A program made the translations under genes and the position numbers. This document shows positions 32,984-43,194 of a stretch of 64,000 bases of DNA, piece by piece; position 1 is the first letter of the stretch; each line of letters begins with the position of its first letter. Source of the stretch: Conchocele bisecta (taxonomy: Eukaryota; Mollusca; Bivalvia; Lucinida; Thyasiridae); contig CM055280.1 in the NCBI GenBank assembly GCA_029237695.1, positions 32,460,616 to 32,524,615 on the forward strand, read 5' to 3'. The notes under the pieces were generated by a model. The model saw only the letters and a program-made list of their open reading frames with translations. It searched no databases and had not been told where the DNA came from.

Positions 32984-34435
32984 TTTTCAATATGTTAGCG
33001 AATATAAACTGTCAAAACTGTATCAATAAACTATTAATAACAAACATACACATGCAGAAATTGGTTAGTTTTTACCGTGTCATGGTGTTTATCTGAAAAT
33101 TACATGTATATCTTGTAAACTTGAAAGCTTCATTTCGTTATGTTGAATGTTGAACAACAACTAGAGAAAAGATCGCTTCCATGGAAAAATGATTTCCATG
33201 TTCTATTATTTTTGGCTATTTACTAGTTCTACATCAAAAATTATTTGTCTAAAGGTATAACATATACAGTTTACTTAGTTTTGACCTACTTACAACAGGT
33301 TTGGGTATGCACTTTGGTTGCTCGCATTTCTTGAATGGGTCAAATTGTAGCCGTATACAACATATCGGAGGTGAATTATTGTAGCTAATGCTGTGGGAGT
33401 CTTTATGATTTATTTCCAATCCACAACACTATATATACATGTTCATATGTTACATCTATACAATATTGAATACTATTGTCTTCCCAATTGGATGGTTGAA
33501 ATTAGTAATTGTGGTTTCTTGTATTTGTGGAGTTTAGTATTAACCAGATGGCTGCGGCATTTGATTGTCTCAGAGTGTATTTATTTGAAGTTAGAATTAA
33601 GGGTTGTTGAGATACAAGGTATGTAAAAGCTTTAACGCAAATTTAGTCATTTGATCTTGGACATGTGGACCGCATGGGTGGGCTATAGAATGAAAATATG
33701 GATGATAATAAATAATTGTTTGAAGTTTGAAGTAAATCGGAGTAAGTGTTGTGGAGATATAAGGTATGTAACCTTTTTGCTAATTTGAGCCCCACTAGAA
33801 CGATGATAGTTACCCGACTTCGATGACACGGACCAGTATTCAGCCTCGAGAATGTGAGCATTCTCTAGAGCCCACTTCTCCATAATTCTACGTGTAGTAT
33901 CCGACTGCAATAATTAACCCTTTAACCCTTGTAAAGATGATTTTACTATTATTGTTTGTCTTCATCTACATTGCTTGGCCCTAAATTATACTAGTTTGTG
34001 TTGATCATGGCAGTTAAGCACAATTTTATTCCATTACAAAGATGATTAAATGTTGTTGTCTGTTGTTTATTTTACCATGTTTTCATCAACAAGGCGATCG
34101 CCAGTGAGTGTCTCACCCACGATGGTCAAAGTCACCCGAATGACATAGGATAGTCAGCCAACAATGTGAAGAAACTACTGATGAAGTTTAGTAAAGATCA
34201 CACCAATATATCCGGAGAAGAGTAACATTTTTTAAGTATTTACCAACAAAAGTGTTGACGACAACGACGATGTCTGTGCCGGATTTATGACCACTATGTC
34301 TAACTTTCCACTAACGTGGGCGAGACAAAAACATGCTTTGACAACACTTTAGAATCATTTCCAATGGAGACAACATATAAAACAACAGCAGACGTCAATT
34401 TACGTTTCCCACATTCTAAGGTTAACAGATATAAC
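32984..34435. other. Host sequence with a dispersed repeat near 33540-33780
   Basis: No gene is supported. Between about 33540 and 33780 lies a unit of the 'ggcatttgattgtctcagag' and 'gtggagatataaggtatgta' repeat that is tandemly expanded at 37700-38300. A sequence resembling 'ttactagttttgtgttg' elsewhere is unremarkable. Confidence 0.5.
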
Positions 34436-35026
34436 CTTAAAGGTACATGCCAACGCAGTAGGCACAACATGTTCTTTATAGGAATTAAATAAGTGTATAC
34501 ATGTAATTGTGTCACTATTCCACCAGTTCTAACAATTACGAGTGCCCGCTATACAGATATAATCATTTAGTAATATTTATTTTACTGATAGTGATGAGCG
34601 GTGGTATCAGGCTAATTTAATATGCAAATGAGGCATGGTATTTCTTTAATTATTTATACTGAGTATAAATAATTAAAGAAATACCATGCCTCATTTGCAT
34701 ATTAAATTATATAATACTAATTAAATGAATCACGTGAAAAAATAATGTTTTCGAGAGATTAATAAGTATGATCATTGCACATTAAAAAATAATTACAGAG
34801 AACAAATAGTAATGTTAGTTAACATTTTAAGGAAACACGGTTATCGCCCCTGATATCAGTGTGAAAATTCATGTGTGATATACGAAGTATAAAAATGCCA
34901 ATTATATCGTCCGAAAATGTTTCATGGCTGTTAATTTCGCCCGAACAATGTTATATCTAATGTATGGACGAAAAAAATAAGCCTCCCTATATTATAACCT
35001 GGCACGTGGGCATGTACCTTTAATAT
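34436..35026. repeat. MITE of the 'ttaaaggtacatg' family, copy 1, with internal palindrome
   Basis: Terminal inverted repeats read 'cttaaaggtacatgc' and 'gcatgtacctttaat'. Within it, around 34620-34708, is a large nearly perfect palindrome: 'atatgcaaatgaggcatggt' reappears inverted after the centre 'tactgagta'. No coding content. Related copies lie at 38548 (inverted) and 41491. Confidence 0.8.
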
Positions 35027-35098
35027 GACAAAAACAAGAAAATGTTGCACTGCAAACTATCCGACTTAATATGTTCATAACCTTGATATACTGTACAG

Positions 35099-35821
35099 GT
35101 GCAGGCTGTCCATTAACTTTCGGTTCCAAATATACAGGAATACAGGGATTTTTTCCCCAAAAATATAGGGATTTATAGGGACAAAACTCAATATTTTCCA
35201 ATTTTACCACATGTATGTGAGTATTTGTCATTTTACATTTAACTATTTTCGAATTTATTTATTTTATTTTACCCAAATCGGCTAACCGATACAATCTTTT
35301 AGCACAAGTAAAACTGAAACATAGGAGATACCAAAAAGAGCTTTAGCGACACATGTGTAATTACAATGTTTTAATATTTCACACAGACGAGGAGCAGTCA
35401 TGCTCAGGACGGTCCTTTCAGGAAAAAAATAAATGTTACAAAGACAACTCATAGAATTATAACACAATGTTACATCATCTCAATCAGCTACCGGTAAATT
35501 CAAGATGGCAAACTTCTGAAATATTTGCTGAAAATACAGAATTACAAATCTTGCAATGAGATAAAAACTGATCCAAACATCCAAAGCAGCACAACTCATA
35601 TAGGAACAAAGAAAACAAGTAAATTATTTATACGATCATAATTTAGGCAAAGGCATCTCTAACCTTGCACAGTGTTTAGAACCAACCAATAAGTTGAATA
35701 TCAGACTTTATTTTTACCATTTTACAAAGATAAGTTACTGATTTTTGAAAAATATAGGGATTTAGAGAAAATATAGGGATTTTCAAATTTATAGTAATTT
35801 ATAGGTAATGGACAGCCTGAG
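35099..35821. repeat. Foldback element with 'gcaggctgtccatta' ends
   Basis: Left end 'gcaggctgtccattaac' and right end 'gtaatggacagcctg' are inverted. Subterminal 'aaatatagggatttatagg' blocks also repeat on both sides. The interior has no coding signal. It is a MITE by structure; the superfamily is unknown. Confidence 0.7.
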
Positions 35822-36028
35822 CGTGAATATTCTGCAGGGGGTTTCATTTCCGCTATAAGAATATACGCAAATTCAATGCACCGTAAATACATGTAATTTC
35901 CAACATCGAGTCCATATGACCATAAGCACATACCTATTACTGTTTAAAAGTGTTATAACGAGTGACAAGGCAAACTTACAAAATTATTAGATGCAAGCTC
36001 TCCAGAAATGTGCTGCCAAACACGGATA

Positions 36029-36243
36029 CAGTGGAACCTCTCTAAACCGGACATCAAGAAAACACCTGTGATCTTATTTTTGATGAGTTTCTTGGTCATT
36101 TATCTCAGGTGAAAATGTCTGTTTGTGATCTCATAGTACACAACTATGGCTCAGAATGATAAAATGCCTGATTTAAAGTCAAATCTCTATAAGCCAGACA
36201 CCCTGGGCGCCTCCCAGGGTGTCCGCTTTAGAAAGTTTCACTG
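36029..36243. repeat. pogo/Tigger-like MITE flanked by TA
   Basis: It starts 'cagtggaacctctctaaacc' and ends 'gctttagaaagtttcactg', an imperfect inverted repeat, and is bordered by TA on both sides. The end sequence is typical of pogo-type mariner relatives. A related element sits at 61302. Confidence 0.75.
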
Positions 36244-36815
36244 TACAAACATGTGATGATAATAACAACATTTGTTCCGACACTTACGACTAGATCTTTC
36301 TTTGTTCCCACCACAAATTTGACGAGGTCGGATGCATCGTCCATCCACCGAGATACACACGACTTCGTCCGATACATGTAGGTCAAACACCACAATCACA
36401 ACTACAATAGACCAGTCTTGTAAACAGTAACCAACTCGGAAAACAACTTCACTTAGAACTACTTCTGGGGCATCAATGACTTGAGATAAGAAGCGAAGCA
36501 ACGTGATAATTATAAGACTGAAGTTGCTTCGCGTACACTATTAAAGCAACGTGTCATAAAACCAATAATCTTTGCCAAGTTCCCTTCTGCCATTATCTCG
36601 TGATAATGCACAAGTATGCTGTTTGTTGGCCAAATAGTAGTGAAGCAACAAGATTAAACAATAAGTGTTATGCTGAAGCTCAATAACTAACAACAGAAAC
36701 TCTCCACATTATTTGAATAGTCAACGTTGATACAGTGGATAGATTTTGCATCTTGTAAAGTATGTGAATTGCTCACACATGCAAAAACCGATATGAACTG
36801 GTAACAAATGTGGCC
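36244..36815. other. Host sequence without a recognised gene
   Basis: No gene is seen. A duplicated 'gaagcaacgtgataatt'/'aagcaacgtgtcataaa' block lies near 36490-36560. Confidence 0.45.
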
Positions 36816-37016
36816 GTGACTGGAGAAATGGGGCTTATGGGATTTGTTGCCAGTGTAGCTCCTGATCCAATAGAACACTCCTGTATCAATATATATTGAT
36901 GGGTGTTTCATTGATGGAATGGTGAACAGTGCTGATCCTGATCAGACTGTGGATGCACAGGCTGATCTGGATCTACACAGGCAGCAAAACCCATAAGCCC
37001 CATTTCTCCAGTCAGG
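36816..37016. repeat. MITE with 'tggagaaatggggcttatgg' ends
   Basis: Inverted termini 'tggagaaatggggcttatgg' and 'ccataagccccatttctcca' enclose about 150 bp that include 'gatctggatctacacaggca'. Fragments of the same family occur near 62290-62345 and 62780, and in the nested transposon near 20010. Confidence 0.78.
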
Positions 37017-37429
37017 CACAGAAATGAAACAATCCTGGTTGAGTGAGGTTGTAGCGTATTTACCATTCGCTCCTCTGTATTACGAGGACGCTATACTTTT
37101 GAACCTTTCCTGCCCAGCTGTGTCCCACCTGTAAACAACAACAACTAGAGCAGACACTCACACCTGGACAGACAAACAAAAACTTTGACGCAAATCTTAC
37201 GGATGGACCAACGGACAGAATTACGAAAACTATACCGGTTGTCCTGACATTCTTCATATGCCGTGGGTATAATAAACATTGTATAGGGTATACAACACTG
37301 ATGCTTAGCTTTAACTTATTCAAAGTATGTGAACTAGAGAAAATATATAATATCTAAAGTGAAACCATCACGTAAACACAAATGACAGTCGGCAGTGAAA
37401 CGTCTAAACAAAGTATTAGTAAATGCTTT

Positions 37430-37637
37430 GATTTGACGACGGCACTGGCTCGATTACCTTGCATGTCGGGACCGACTATGTAAGTCCCCATCCGATAGGA
37501 CTAGGCTAGCACGAAGTTGTCTTGTCTTGCCCAAAGACACGCCGAATCAGCCATTCGCAGCGGGCGAGGTGGGAATCAAACCCAGGGACTCCCGATCCAC
37601 AGTCCGACACGCTACCTACTGAGCTAATCCGGCCACC
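37430..37637 (-). repeat. tRNA-derived SINE
   Basis: The minus strand starts GGCCGGATTAGCTCAGTAGG (A-box) and continues to GGGTTTGATTCCC (B-box), as in a tRNA head. An unrelated body follows, containing 'gtgtctttgggcaagacaag'. The presence of a full head and body identifies a SINE rather than a tRNA gene. No poly-T terminator directly follows the head. Confidence 0.75.
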
Positions 37638-37699
37638 CGTCTACACAAAGTATGGCAGCTAAATTTATATATCAATGACACTTATCCAGGGTTACAATC

Positions 37700-38300
37700 T
37701 AAACAACCAGATGGCTGCGGCCCGCATGTCAAGCTCGCCGAGGCATTTGATGGTCTCAGAGTGTATTTATTTGAAGTTTGAATTAACATGATTAACGGTT
37801 GTGGAGATATAAGGTATGTAAAAGCTTTAACGCAAACTTTAGTCCTTTTACCTTGATCTTGGGCATGTGGGCCACATGGGTGTGCTATAGAATGAACATA
37901 TGGATGATAATAAAGAATTGTTTGAAGTTTGAAGTAAATCGGAGTAAGTGTTGTGGAGATAGAAAGTATGTCTCAACTTTAACACAAAAGTCATTTGACC
38001 TTGACATTGGACATGAAGACCACATGGGCAGGCTATAGAATGAACATACATGTATGGATAATGAATAAGAAGTATTGGATGTTGGAAGTAAATCGGAGTA
38101 CGTGTTGTACATAAGGTATATGTAAAAACATTAAGACAAATTTCAAAGTCATTTGACCTTGACCTTGGGCATATGGACCACATGGGCAGGCTATGGAATG
38201 AAAATATGGATGATGAAAATATGGATGATGAAAAGGAAGTATTGGAAGTTGGAAGTAAATTGGAGTAACAATTGTGGAGATATAAGGTATGGTCGTGATG
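37700..38300. repeat. Tandem array of a ~155-bp dispersed repeat, four units
   Basis: Units share 'ttgaccttg', 'ggcatgtggnccacatggg', 'ggctatagaatgaa', 'aaatcggagta' and 'gtggagatataaggtatgt'. They start near 37800, 37950, 38110 and 38250. Frames crossing the array are artefacts. Confidence 0.8.
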
Positions 38301-38547
38301 CCAGTTTTCAGGGTAGTCGGTGTTTTCGGGGTATTCACATATTTTTTAATTTATAGACACGTGAGCAGCCGCGATGTACTTACGTCAGGTGATTAAAATA
38401 AGCATGACATGACCTACATTAAGTCCTTTAAAAATGCCACCAAATCCAGTTTTTGGACTAACTACTGATATTTTTTTGCAATTTATGTCATTTTGTTCAC
38501 GAACCTACCGTGATTTTGTGATTTTCTGCTTCCGCCATTAATCTGCT

Positions 38548-39070
38548 CTTTAAAGGTACATGTACATGCCCACACAGTAAGCAGAAAATGTTATTTATAT
38601 CAGAGACATCATCTGAGACATTTTCTTGCAAAATAAACATTCATTCACCATTAACCCGCGTATTCATTGGCATTTTTATGCAGTTTGTATCGGGCGTAAC
38701 TTTCCACACTGATATCAGGGGCGATAACCGTGTTTCCATAAAATGCTAACGGAAATGACTATTTATACTTTGTATTTATTTTTTGATTTGCAATTATCAT
38801 ACTTTATATGTCGAAAGTATTATTTTTTCAGGCGACACATTTAATTAGTATAAATAATTAAAAAATACAATGCCTCATTTGCATATGAAAATAGCCTGAC
38901 ACCAACTCGCGTCACTGTCAGTAAAATAAATATTAATAAATTATTATACATGTATCTGTATAGCGGGCACTCGTAATCTTTAAAACTGGTGGAATAGTGA
39001 CACAATTATACGCTTATTTAATTCCTATAAAGAACAGTTTGTGCCTACTGAGCGGTCATATACCTTTAAT
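38548..39070. repeat. MITE of the 'ttaaaggtacatg' family, copy 2 (inverted)
   Basis: It begins 'ctttaaaggtacatgtacat' and ends 'ggtcatatacctttaat'. It contains 'atatcaggggcgataaccgt' and 'tgcctcatttgcatat', both shared in inverted order with copies 1 and 3. No gene. Confidence 0.78.
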
Positions 39071-40525
39071 ATTGGTAAAATCATAAACAATAGAAAAGTT
39101 TTAAGTTTTCCTTCACTGTTCCTCATTCATCTGCGAGATGGTCAACAGCCAATGAAAACTCGGGACGAATTAGCAAATTTATTGACACTTTCGGAAAATA
39201 GCCCGAAAACTCAAACCATAAGCATGTCAATATTCAAGATGGCTGACTCCTGACGTCCTGTGTTGCTAAATGCGCTGACGCAACTTTTAATCTAACAACA
39301 AACTTATTTTGAAGGCAAGAAACATTGAAATAAATGTTTAGCATTAGATTGAACTGACAATTTAGCTCATGTTATGTTTTATAAAAACCGCTAGTTGATG
39401 AACTTGTTAATACCCCGAAAACTAGACCCACCATCATATGTAAAAACTTTAACGCAGATTTTATAATAACGCAAACTTCTAAGTCATTTTGCCTTGACCT
39501 TGGGGCACATGAATGGGACACAGAATGGATATATGGATGATGCCCAATAAGCATACAAAGCTTCAAGCAAATCTGACTTATGGTTACAGAGATAGTTTGA
39601 ACCCGATGTTTACTCCTTTATATAGCAGTATCGGCCTCGGAAATGTGTCCGTTCTATCCCGACCTAGCAATGATGACAATTGTTTTAAAACAAAACAATC
39701 GATAGCTCGAAAACGCGTTGACATAGCGCATCCGGGAATATATCGTTGCAGAATACTAGCATTGTCGCAACTTCTGCAATAGGCGACAATGATATAACTC
39801 GTTTGACATTTCGTGCGAGTCCGTTGTCTCGAGGCAGTCCGGGTTCGGCCTATTACAAATTAAGCAACCTTCGATAATAGAGTATATGGAGGGGGTAAAA
39901 CAAATATTTTTAGTTTATTATTTTTCTTCATTTATTGATGCTTTTAGGCATATTTTATGTATTTATAGACCTCGGTCCGTTACTTCAACCTGTGGTCCAC
40001 ATGAACCATCATATATCATCTCCTCGTACATACGGACGAACCGTGATGTAACTGTGGTTTTTCACATCTTTGATACATTTTCGAATTGTGTTTCTGCATT
40101 TACATAGCACATGGGCAATGTATGGACATGATGATGTGATAACACAGTTAGATCACGTTCGTCCGCAAATACGATCGATAATCCGCTCGCTACAGCTCAC
40201 GGACTGTCTCCGCGTACATGCGCACGAACCGTAATCCAACTTATATTATATATATCATACGTGGCGGAGTGTGTCGGTTTGACGTGAAGCCGACACATTC
40301 CGTCAACTCGAAGTTACTCGTCATGTTCGGTAATCTAATTGCAAAACTAGTATATACATTATATATTTATTTAGTCATTTATTGTTGTTTAACGGCCTAT
40401 GTCGAAAATGGGGAGATAATCCATGACCCTTTGGTCGAAACAAAAATCGAAATAAACTTTGCTCATCATAAGGAAGCTACATACCAAGTTTCAAGTATGT
40501 ATACGGGTTAAACGTTTTACGGGTT
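39071..40525. other. Host sequence without a recognised gene
   Basis: A degenerate unit of the 'acgcaaacttctaagtcatt' repeat lies near 39440-39600. Near 40260-40305 there is a hairpin with arms like 'gtgtcggtt' and 'agccgacac'. No coding content is supported. Confidence 0.45.
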
Positions 40526-40577
40526 ACAGTGGACGGACGGACGGACACGGACGGACGGACGGACGGACGGACGGACG
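40526..40577. repeat. (GGAC)n microsatellite
   Basis: About a dozen 'gacg'/'ggac' units, with a single interruption. Confidence 0.95.
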
Positions 40578-40845
40578 ATAACACTACATGCCCCATCCAC
40601 TATCGTGGTGGGGCTGGTGCCAGGTCCATACCACATTAAAGTCACTTGACCCCTTCCCATAAAATAGGAATAATCATATTACTCATATAATGGGTATAAC
40701 CAGATCAACTCTCACATACAAGAATACCAAAGACGTGCATAAGGGTCAAACCAGATCTCCGGTCGGGATTCAGGTAAGGATGAATCCCGAGCTTTAAATT
40801 ACCCATCGCATGCTCCCAACCAACCACCCAATCGTCTATATAGGA

Positions 40846-41092
40846 TATTGTATGCCCGATAACCCGTTATAGCGGTTTATGCAAACAGTGCAGATTCAGA
40901 TGAGCCGGCTCGTAACGAGCCGTCTCATCAGGATTTGCACTTTTATTTTCATATTTTCGAGAACAAAAATACCCCCTCCCCTTTTCATAAATGGACTCGT
41001 CTGAAAACCATGTTGTGACAGTTAGATTGGGTTGCACAATTAACATATCAAAATCCATTCCAGTTACTTACATGTAGGGGCGAAAGGGTTAA
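40846..41092. repeat. TTAACCCTTT-type MITE, copy 1
   Basis: Central hairpin 'gatgagccggctcgtaacga' … and flanking 'gtgcagat'/'atttgcac' arms match the two copies at 58546 and 58886. The right end 'ggcgaaagggttaa' is intact; the left TIR is eroded. Confidence 0.75.
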
Positions 41093-41238
41093 ACGAGATA
41101 AACTGACTTCATAAACGACGCTATGTTTCAATGTCATGTGACCATCTGTGTTCATCAATCAAACAAACAAACAAACATATAGTATATCAATAAACCAATC
41201 AACCATCAAATCATTACAATACAACAACACCAACAAAT

Positions 41239-41292
41239 CTTGGTATTTCATTAGAATTGTCTCCAAGGAGACAATTCTAATGAAATACGAAG
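41239..41292. repeat. 26-bp-arm hairpin, family member 2
   Basis: Arms start 'cttggtatttcattagaatt' and are inverted after a 2-base centre, with one mismatch. Same family as 29676 and 62513. Confidence 0.85.
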
Positions 41293-41490
41293 ATGTCTTT
41301 TCATGGAAGTTCTTTATCACCGCAGGTGTACATAAAGTCTGAGACCATTCCAGATGGCGGAACAACCATATACGGTCGGCCCGACAAGGTCTACTCGACA
41401 TTCTCCGGCTATCTGATCGCCGCCGTGTATGAAACTTTCCCGGTATAAATATAATCTCCAAACATGTTCCGTGTTGTATTGACAAGTCTT

Positions 41491-41952
41491 ATTAAAGATA
41501 CATGCCCACTCAGTAGGCACGAAATGTTCTTTATAGCTATTAAATAAGCGTATAATTATTGTGTCACTATTCCACCAGTTTTAAAAAATACAAGCGCTCT
41601 CTATACAGATAATGATTTAGTAAAATTTATGTTGCTGATAGTGACTCGCTGTGGTATCAGGCTAATTTCAATATGCAAATGAGGCATGTTTGTTTTTTAA
41701 TTATTTATACTAATTAAATGCGTCACATGAAAAAAATAATATTTTCGACAGATTATAAAGTATGATCATTGTACACGGTTATCGCCCCTGATATCAGTGT
41801 GTAAATTTACATCCGATATAAAATGTATAATAATGCCAATCAATACGTGGGATAATAGTGCATGAATGTTTATTTTGCCAGGAAATGTCTCAGATGATGT
41901 CTCTGATGTAAAGAACATTTTGTACCTAGTGAGTGGTCATGTACCTTTAATA
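41491..41952. repeat. MITE of the 'ttaaaggtacatg' family, copy 3
   Basis: Ends 'attaaagatacatgcccact' and 'gtggtcatgtacctttaat' are inverted, about 460 bp in all. It shares 'atatgcaaatgaggcatg' and 'cggttatcgcccctgatatc' with the other copies. Confidence 0.82.
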
Positions 41953-42556
41953 GGTTACCGAACATAGAAAATCAAGAGTTACCTATCTTAGAACAGTTTC
42001 TAGGGCGTCACCAGAGTTAAAATACAAGGTGGGGATCACGTGGTTTCCGAACGGCATGACGTCAAGTTTTTTAGATGTGTTTACAGTTGATTTCCTTTAA
42101 TATCTTGCTAATGGAAAGATATAATTTTATGAAATATACAGCAACAAATGCGGTACACGTTGCCCTTTATTGTATAGGCGGCTTTAATCTCATAATTCTG
42201 TCGTTTTGACGAAGAATCGGTTACCGTAAATGTAAATAAAAACTAGAGCACGTGAATGTAAGAAATAAACAGTACGGTACTCGATTCTTTGTGAAATTTA
42301 TAAGTTGACTTGTTGTAAAGAACTTTCAGAGCACCCATAAAACACATATAACATCGTATTTGGTGCGCTACATGTCATCAAAAACAGTCCGTTTGTTAGG
42401 AAGATTTCAATGATAATCTACTGTAAAAATGACATCACAGATTACGTCACGTCGGAAAATCGGGTTCGGAAACCACGTGATCACATTGAAATTGGACATT
42501 TGTGTTGGTTTGACGTCACTTCGCTTGAGAAAATGATTGGTAAAAAACTCCACAGT
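41953..42556. other. Host flank upstream of Polinton copy B, no gene
   Basis: No gene is seen. 'cacgtggtttccgaac' near 42040 and its inverse 'gttcggaaaccacgtga' near 42466 form a long-range inverted pair about 430 bp apart, so an undefined foldback element may lie here. Confidence 0.5.
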
Positions 42557-42862
42557 AGTAGTATATAGGGAGTCAAAATGATACCACCTAACGGTGGTAT
42601 CATTTTGACACCCTATATACTACTCCAACCACCCCCCGAAAAACTCCAAAGTTGGTTAACGAGGAAATTGTCACCCGACAGCAAAATCGTGACAATCGGT
42701 GTCATAAAATTCATACATAATTTGAAAAGAGGTCCAATTGAACATATAAAACTATAGTAATAAAAAGGATTTGTTTTCGTCTCGTTGTCATATTGGTGTC
42801 ATAAATACCTCATGTTCATTTTTCAACACGGCATTTTCCTCCTCCACTATAGCTAATATATT
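42557..42862. repeat. Left TIR of Polinton copy B, with terminal palindrome
   Basis: The first 68 bp form a stem of 32 bp with one mismatch around the loop 'taac'. The rest matches the right end to about 42862. Its inner half contains the 3' end of the zinc-finger gene and is unrelated to the inner half of the copy A TIR. Confidence 0.9.
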
Positions 42863-43090
42863 CCGTATATCAGCAACTAATTCTACCAGCTCCAGTCTAC
42901 CCCGCTCACCTTTAGCCACAGGGCAGCGTAGTTGCTTATGTCTACAAAGAGTTTGGGCACTAACGAATTTACAAGGGCATCTGGGGCATTGAAATTGCGG
43001 GGCGACACAAGGAAATTTTCTACGTCTCGATAGATGCCTTCGTAGATAGTCTTAACACGCAAAAGTCTTACAACAAGTCGCACACTCCAT
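42788..43090 (-). pseudogene. Two-zinc-finger/leucine-zipper-like small protein, one in-frame stop
   Basis: A 101-codon frame is open except for a TAA at codon 13. It starts MECATCCKTFAC. Two fingers follow the pattern Cys-x2-Cys-x12-His-x4to8-Cys, the second being CPRCPCKF…RHKQLRC. The C-terminal 45 residues are a charged heptad-like stretch (LELVELVADIRNILAI), suggesting a dimerising coiled coil. The finger spacing equals that of the finger inside PolB. The gene diverges from PolB with a 104-bp AT-rich spacer, and its 3' end lies within the TIR. A role as terminal DNA-binding factor is inferred from position and fingers. Confidence 0.65.
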
Positions 43091-43194
43091 TATGTATATA
43101 TATATGTATTTTTTTATATTCAATTGGACGAGAAAAAAAAACATCATGTTCATCCAATTGAACAGATAAATCTCATAGGTTATATACAGAAAAT
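43091..43194. promoter_or_regulatory. Divergent spacer between zinc-finger gene and PolB
   Basis: AT-rich interval with 'tatgtatatatatatg' near the zinc-finger gene and 'ataggttatatacag' near the PolB start. Two inverted 'ttcaattgga'/'tccaattgaa' boxes lie between them and also recur in the TIRs. Presumed bidirectional early promoter, from position alone. Confidence 0.45.

Noticed and set aside
32835..33096. Proline-rich frames
   Set aside because: Produced by the poly-C tract.
33393..33626. Short plus-strand frame
   Set aside because: Overlaps a dispersed repeat unit that is present several times in the window.
42883..43083. 66-codon minus-strand frame without stops
   Set aside because: Lies in the wrong frame; the neighbouring frame with two zinc fingers and a coiled coil is far more protein-like despite one stop.
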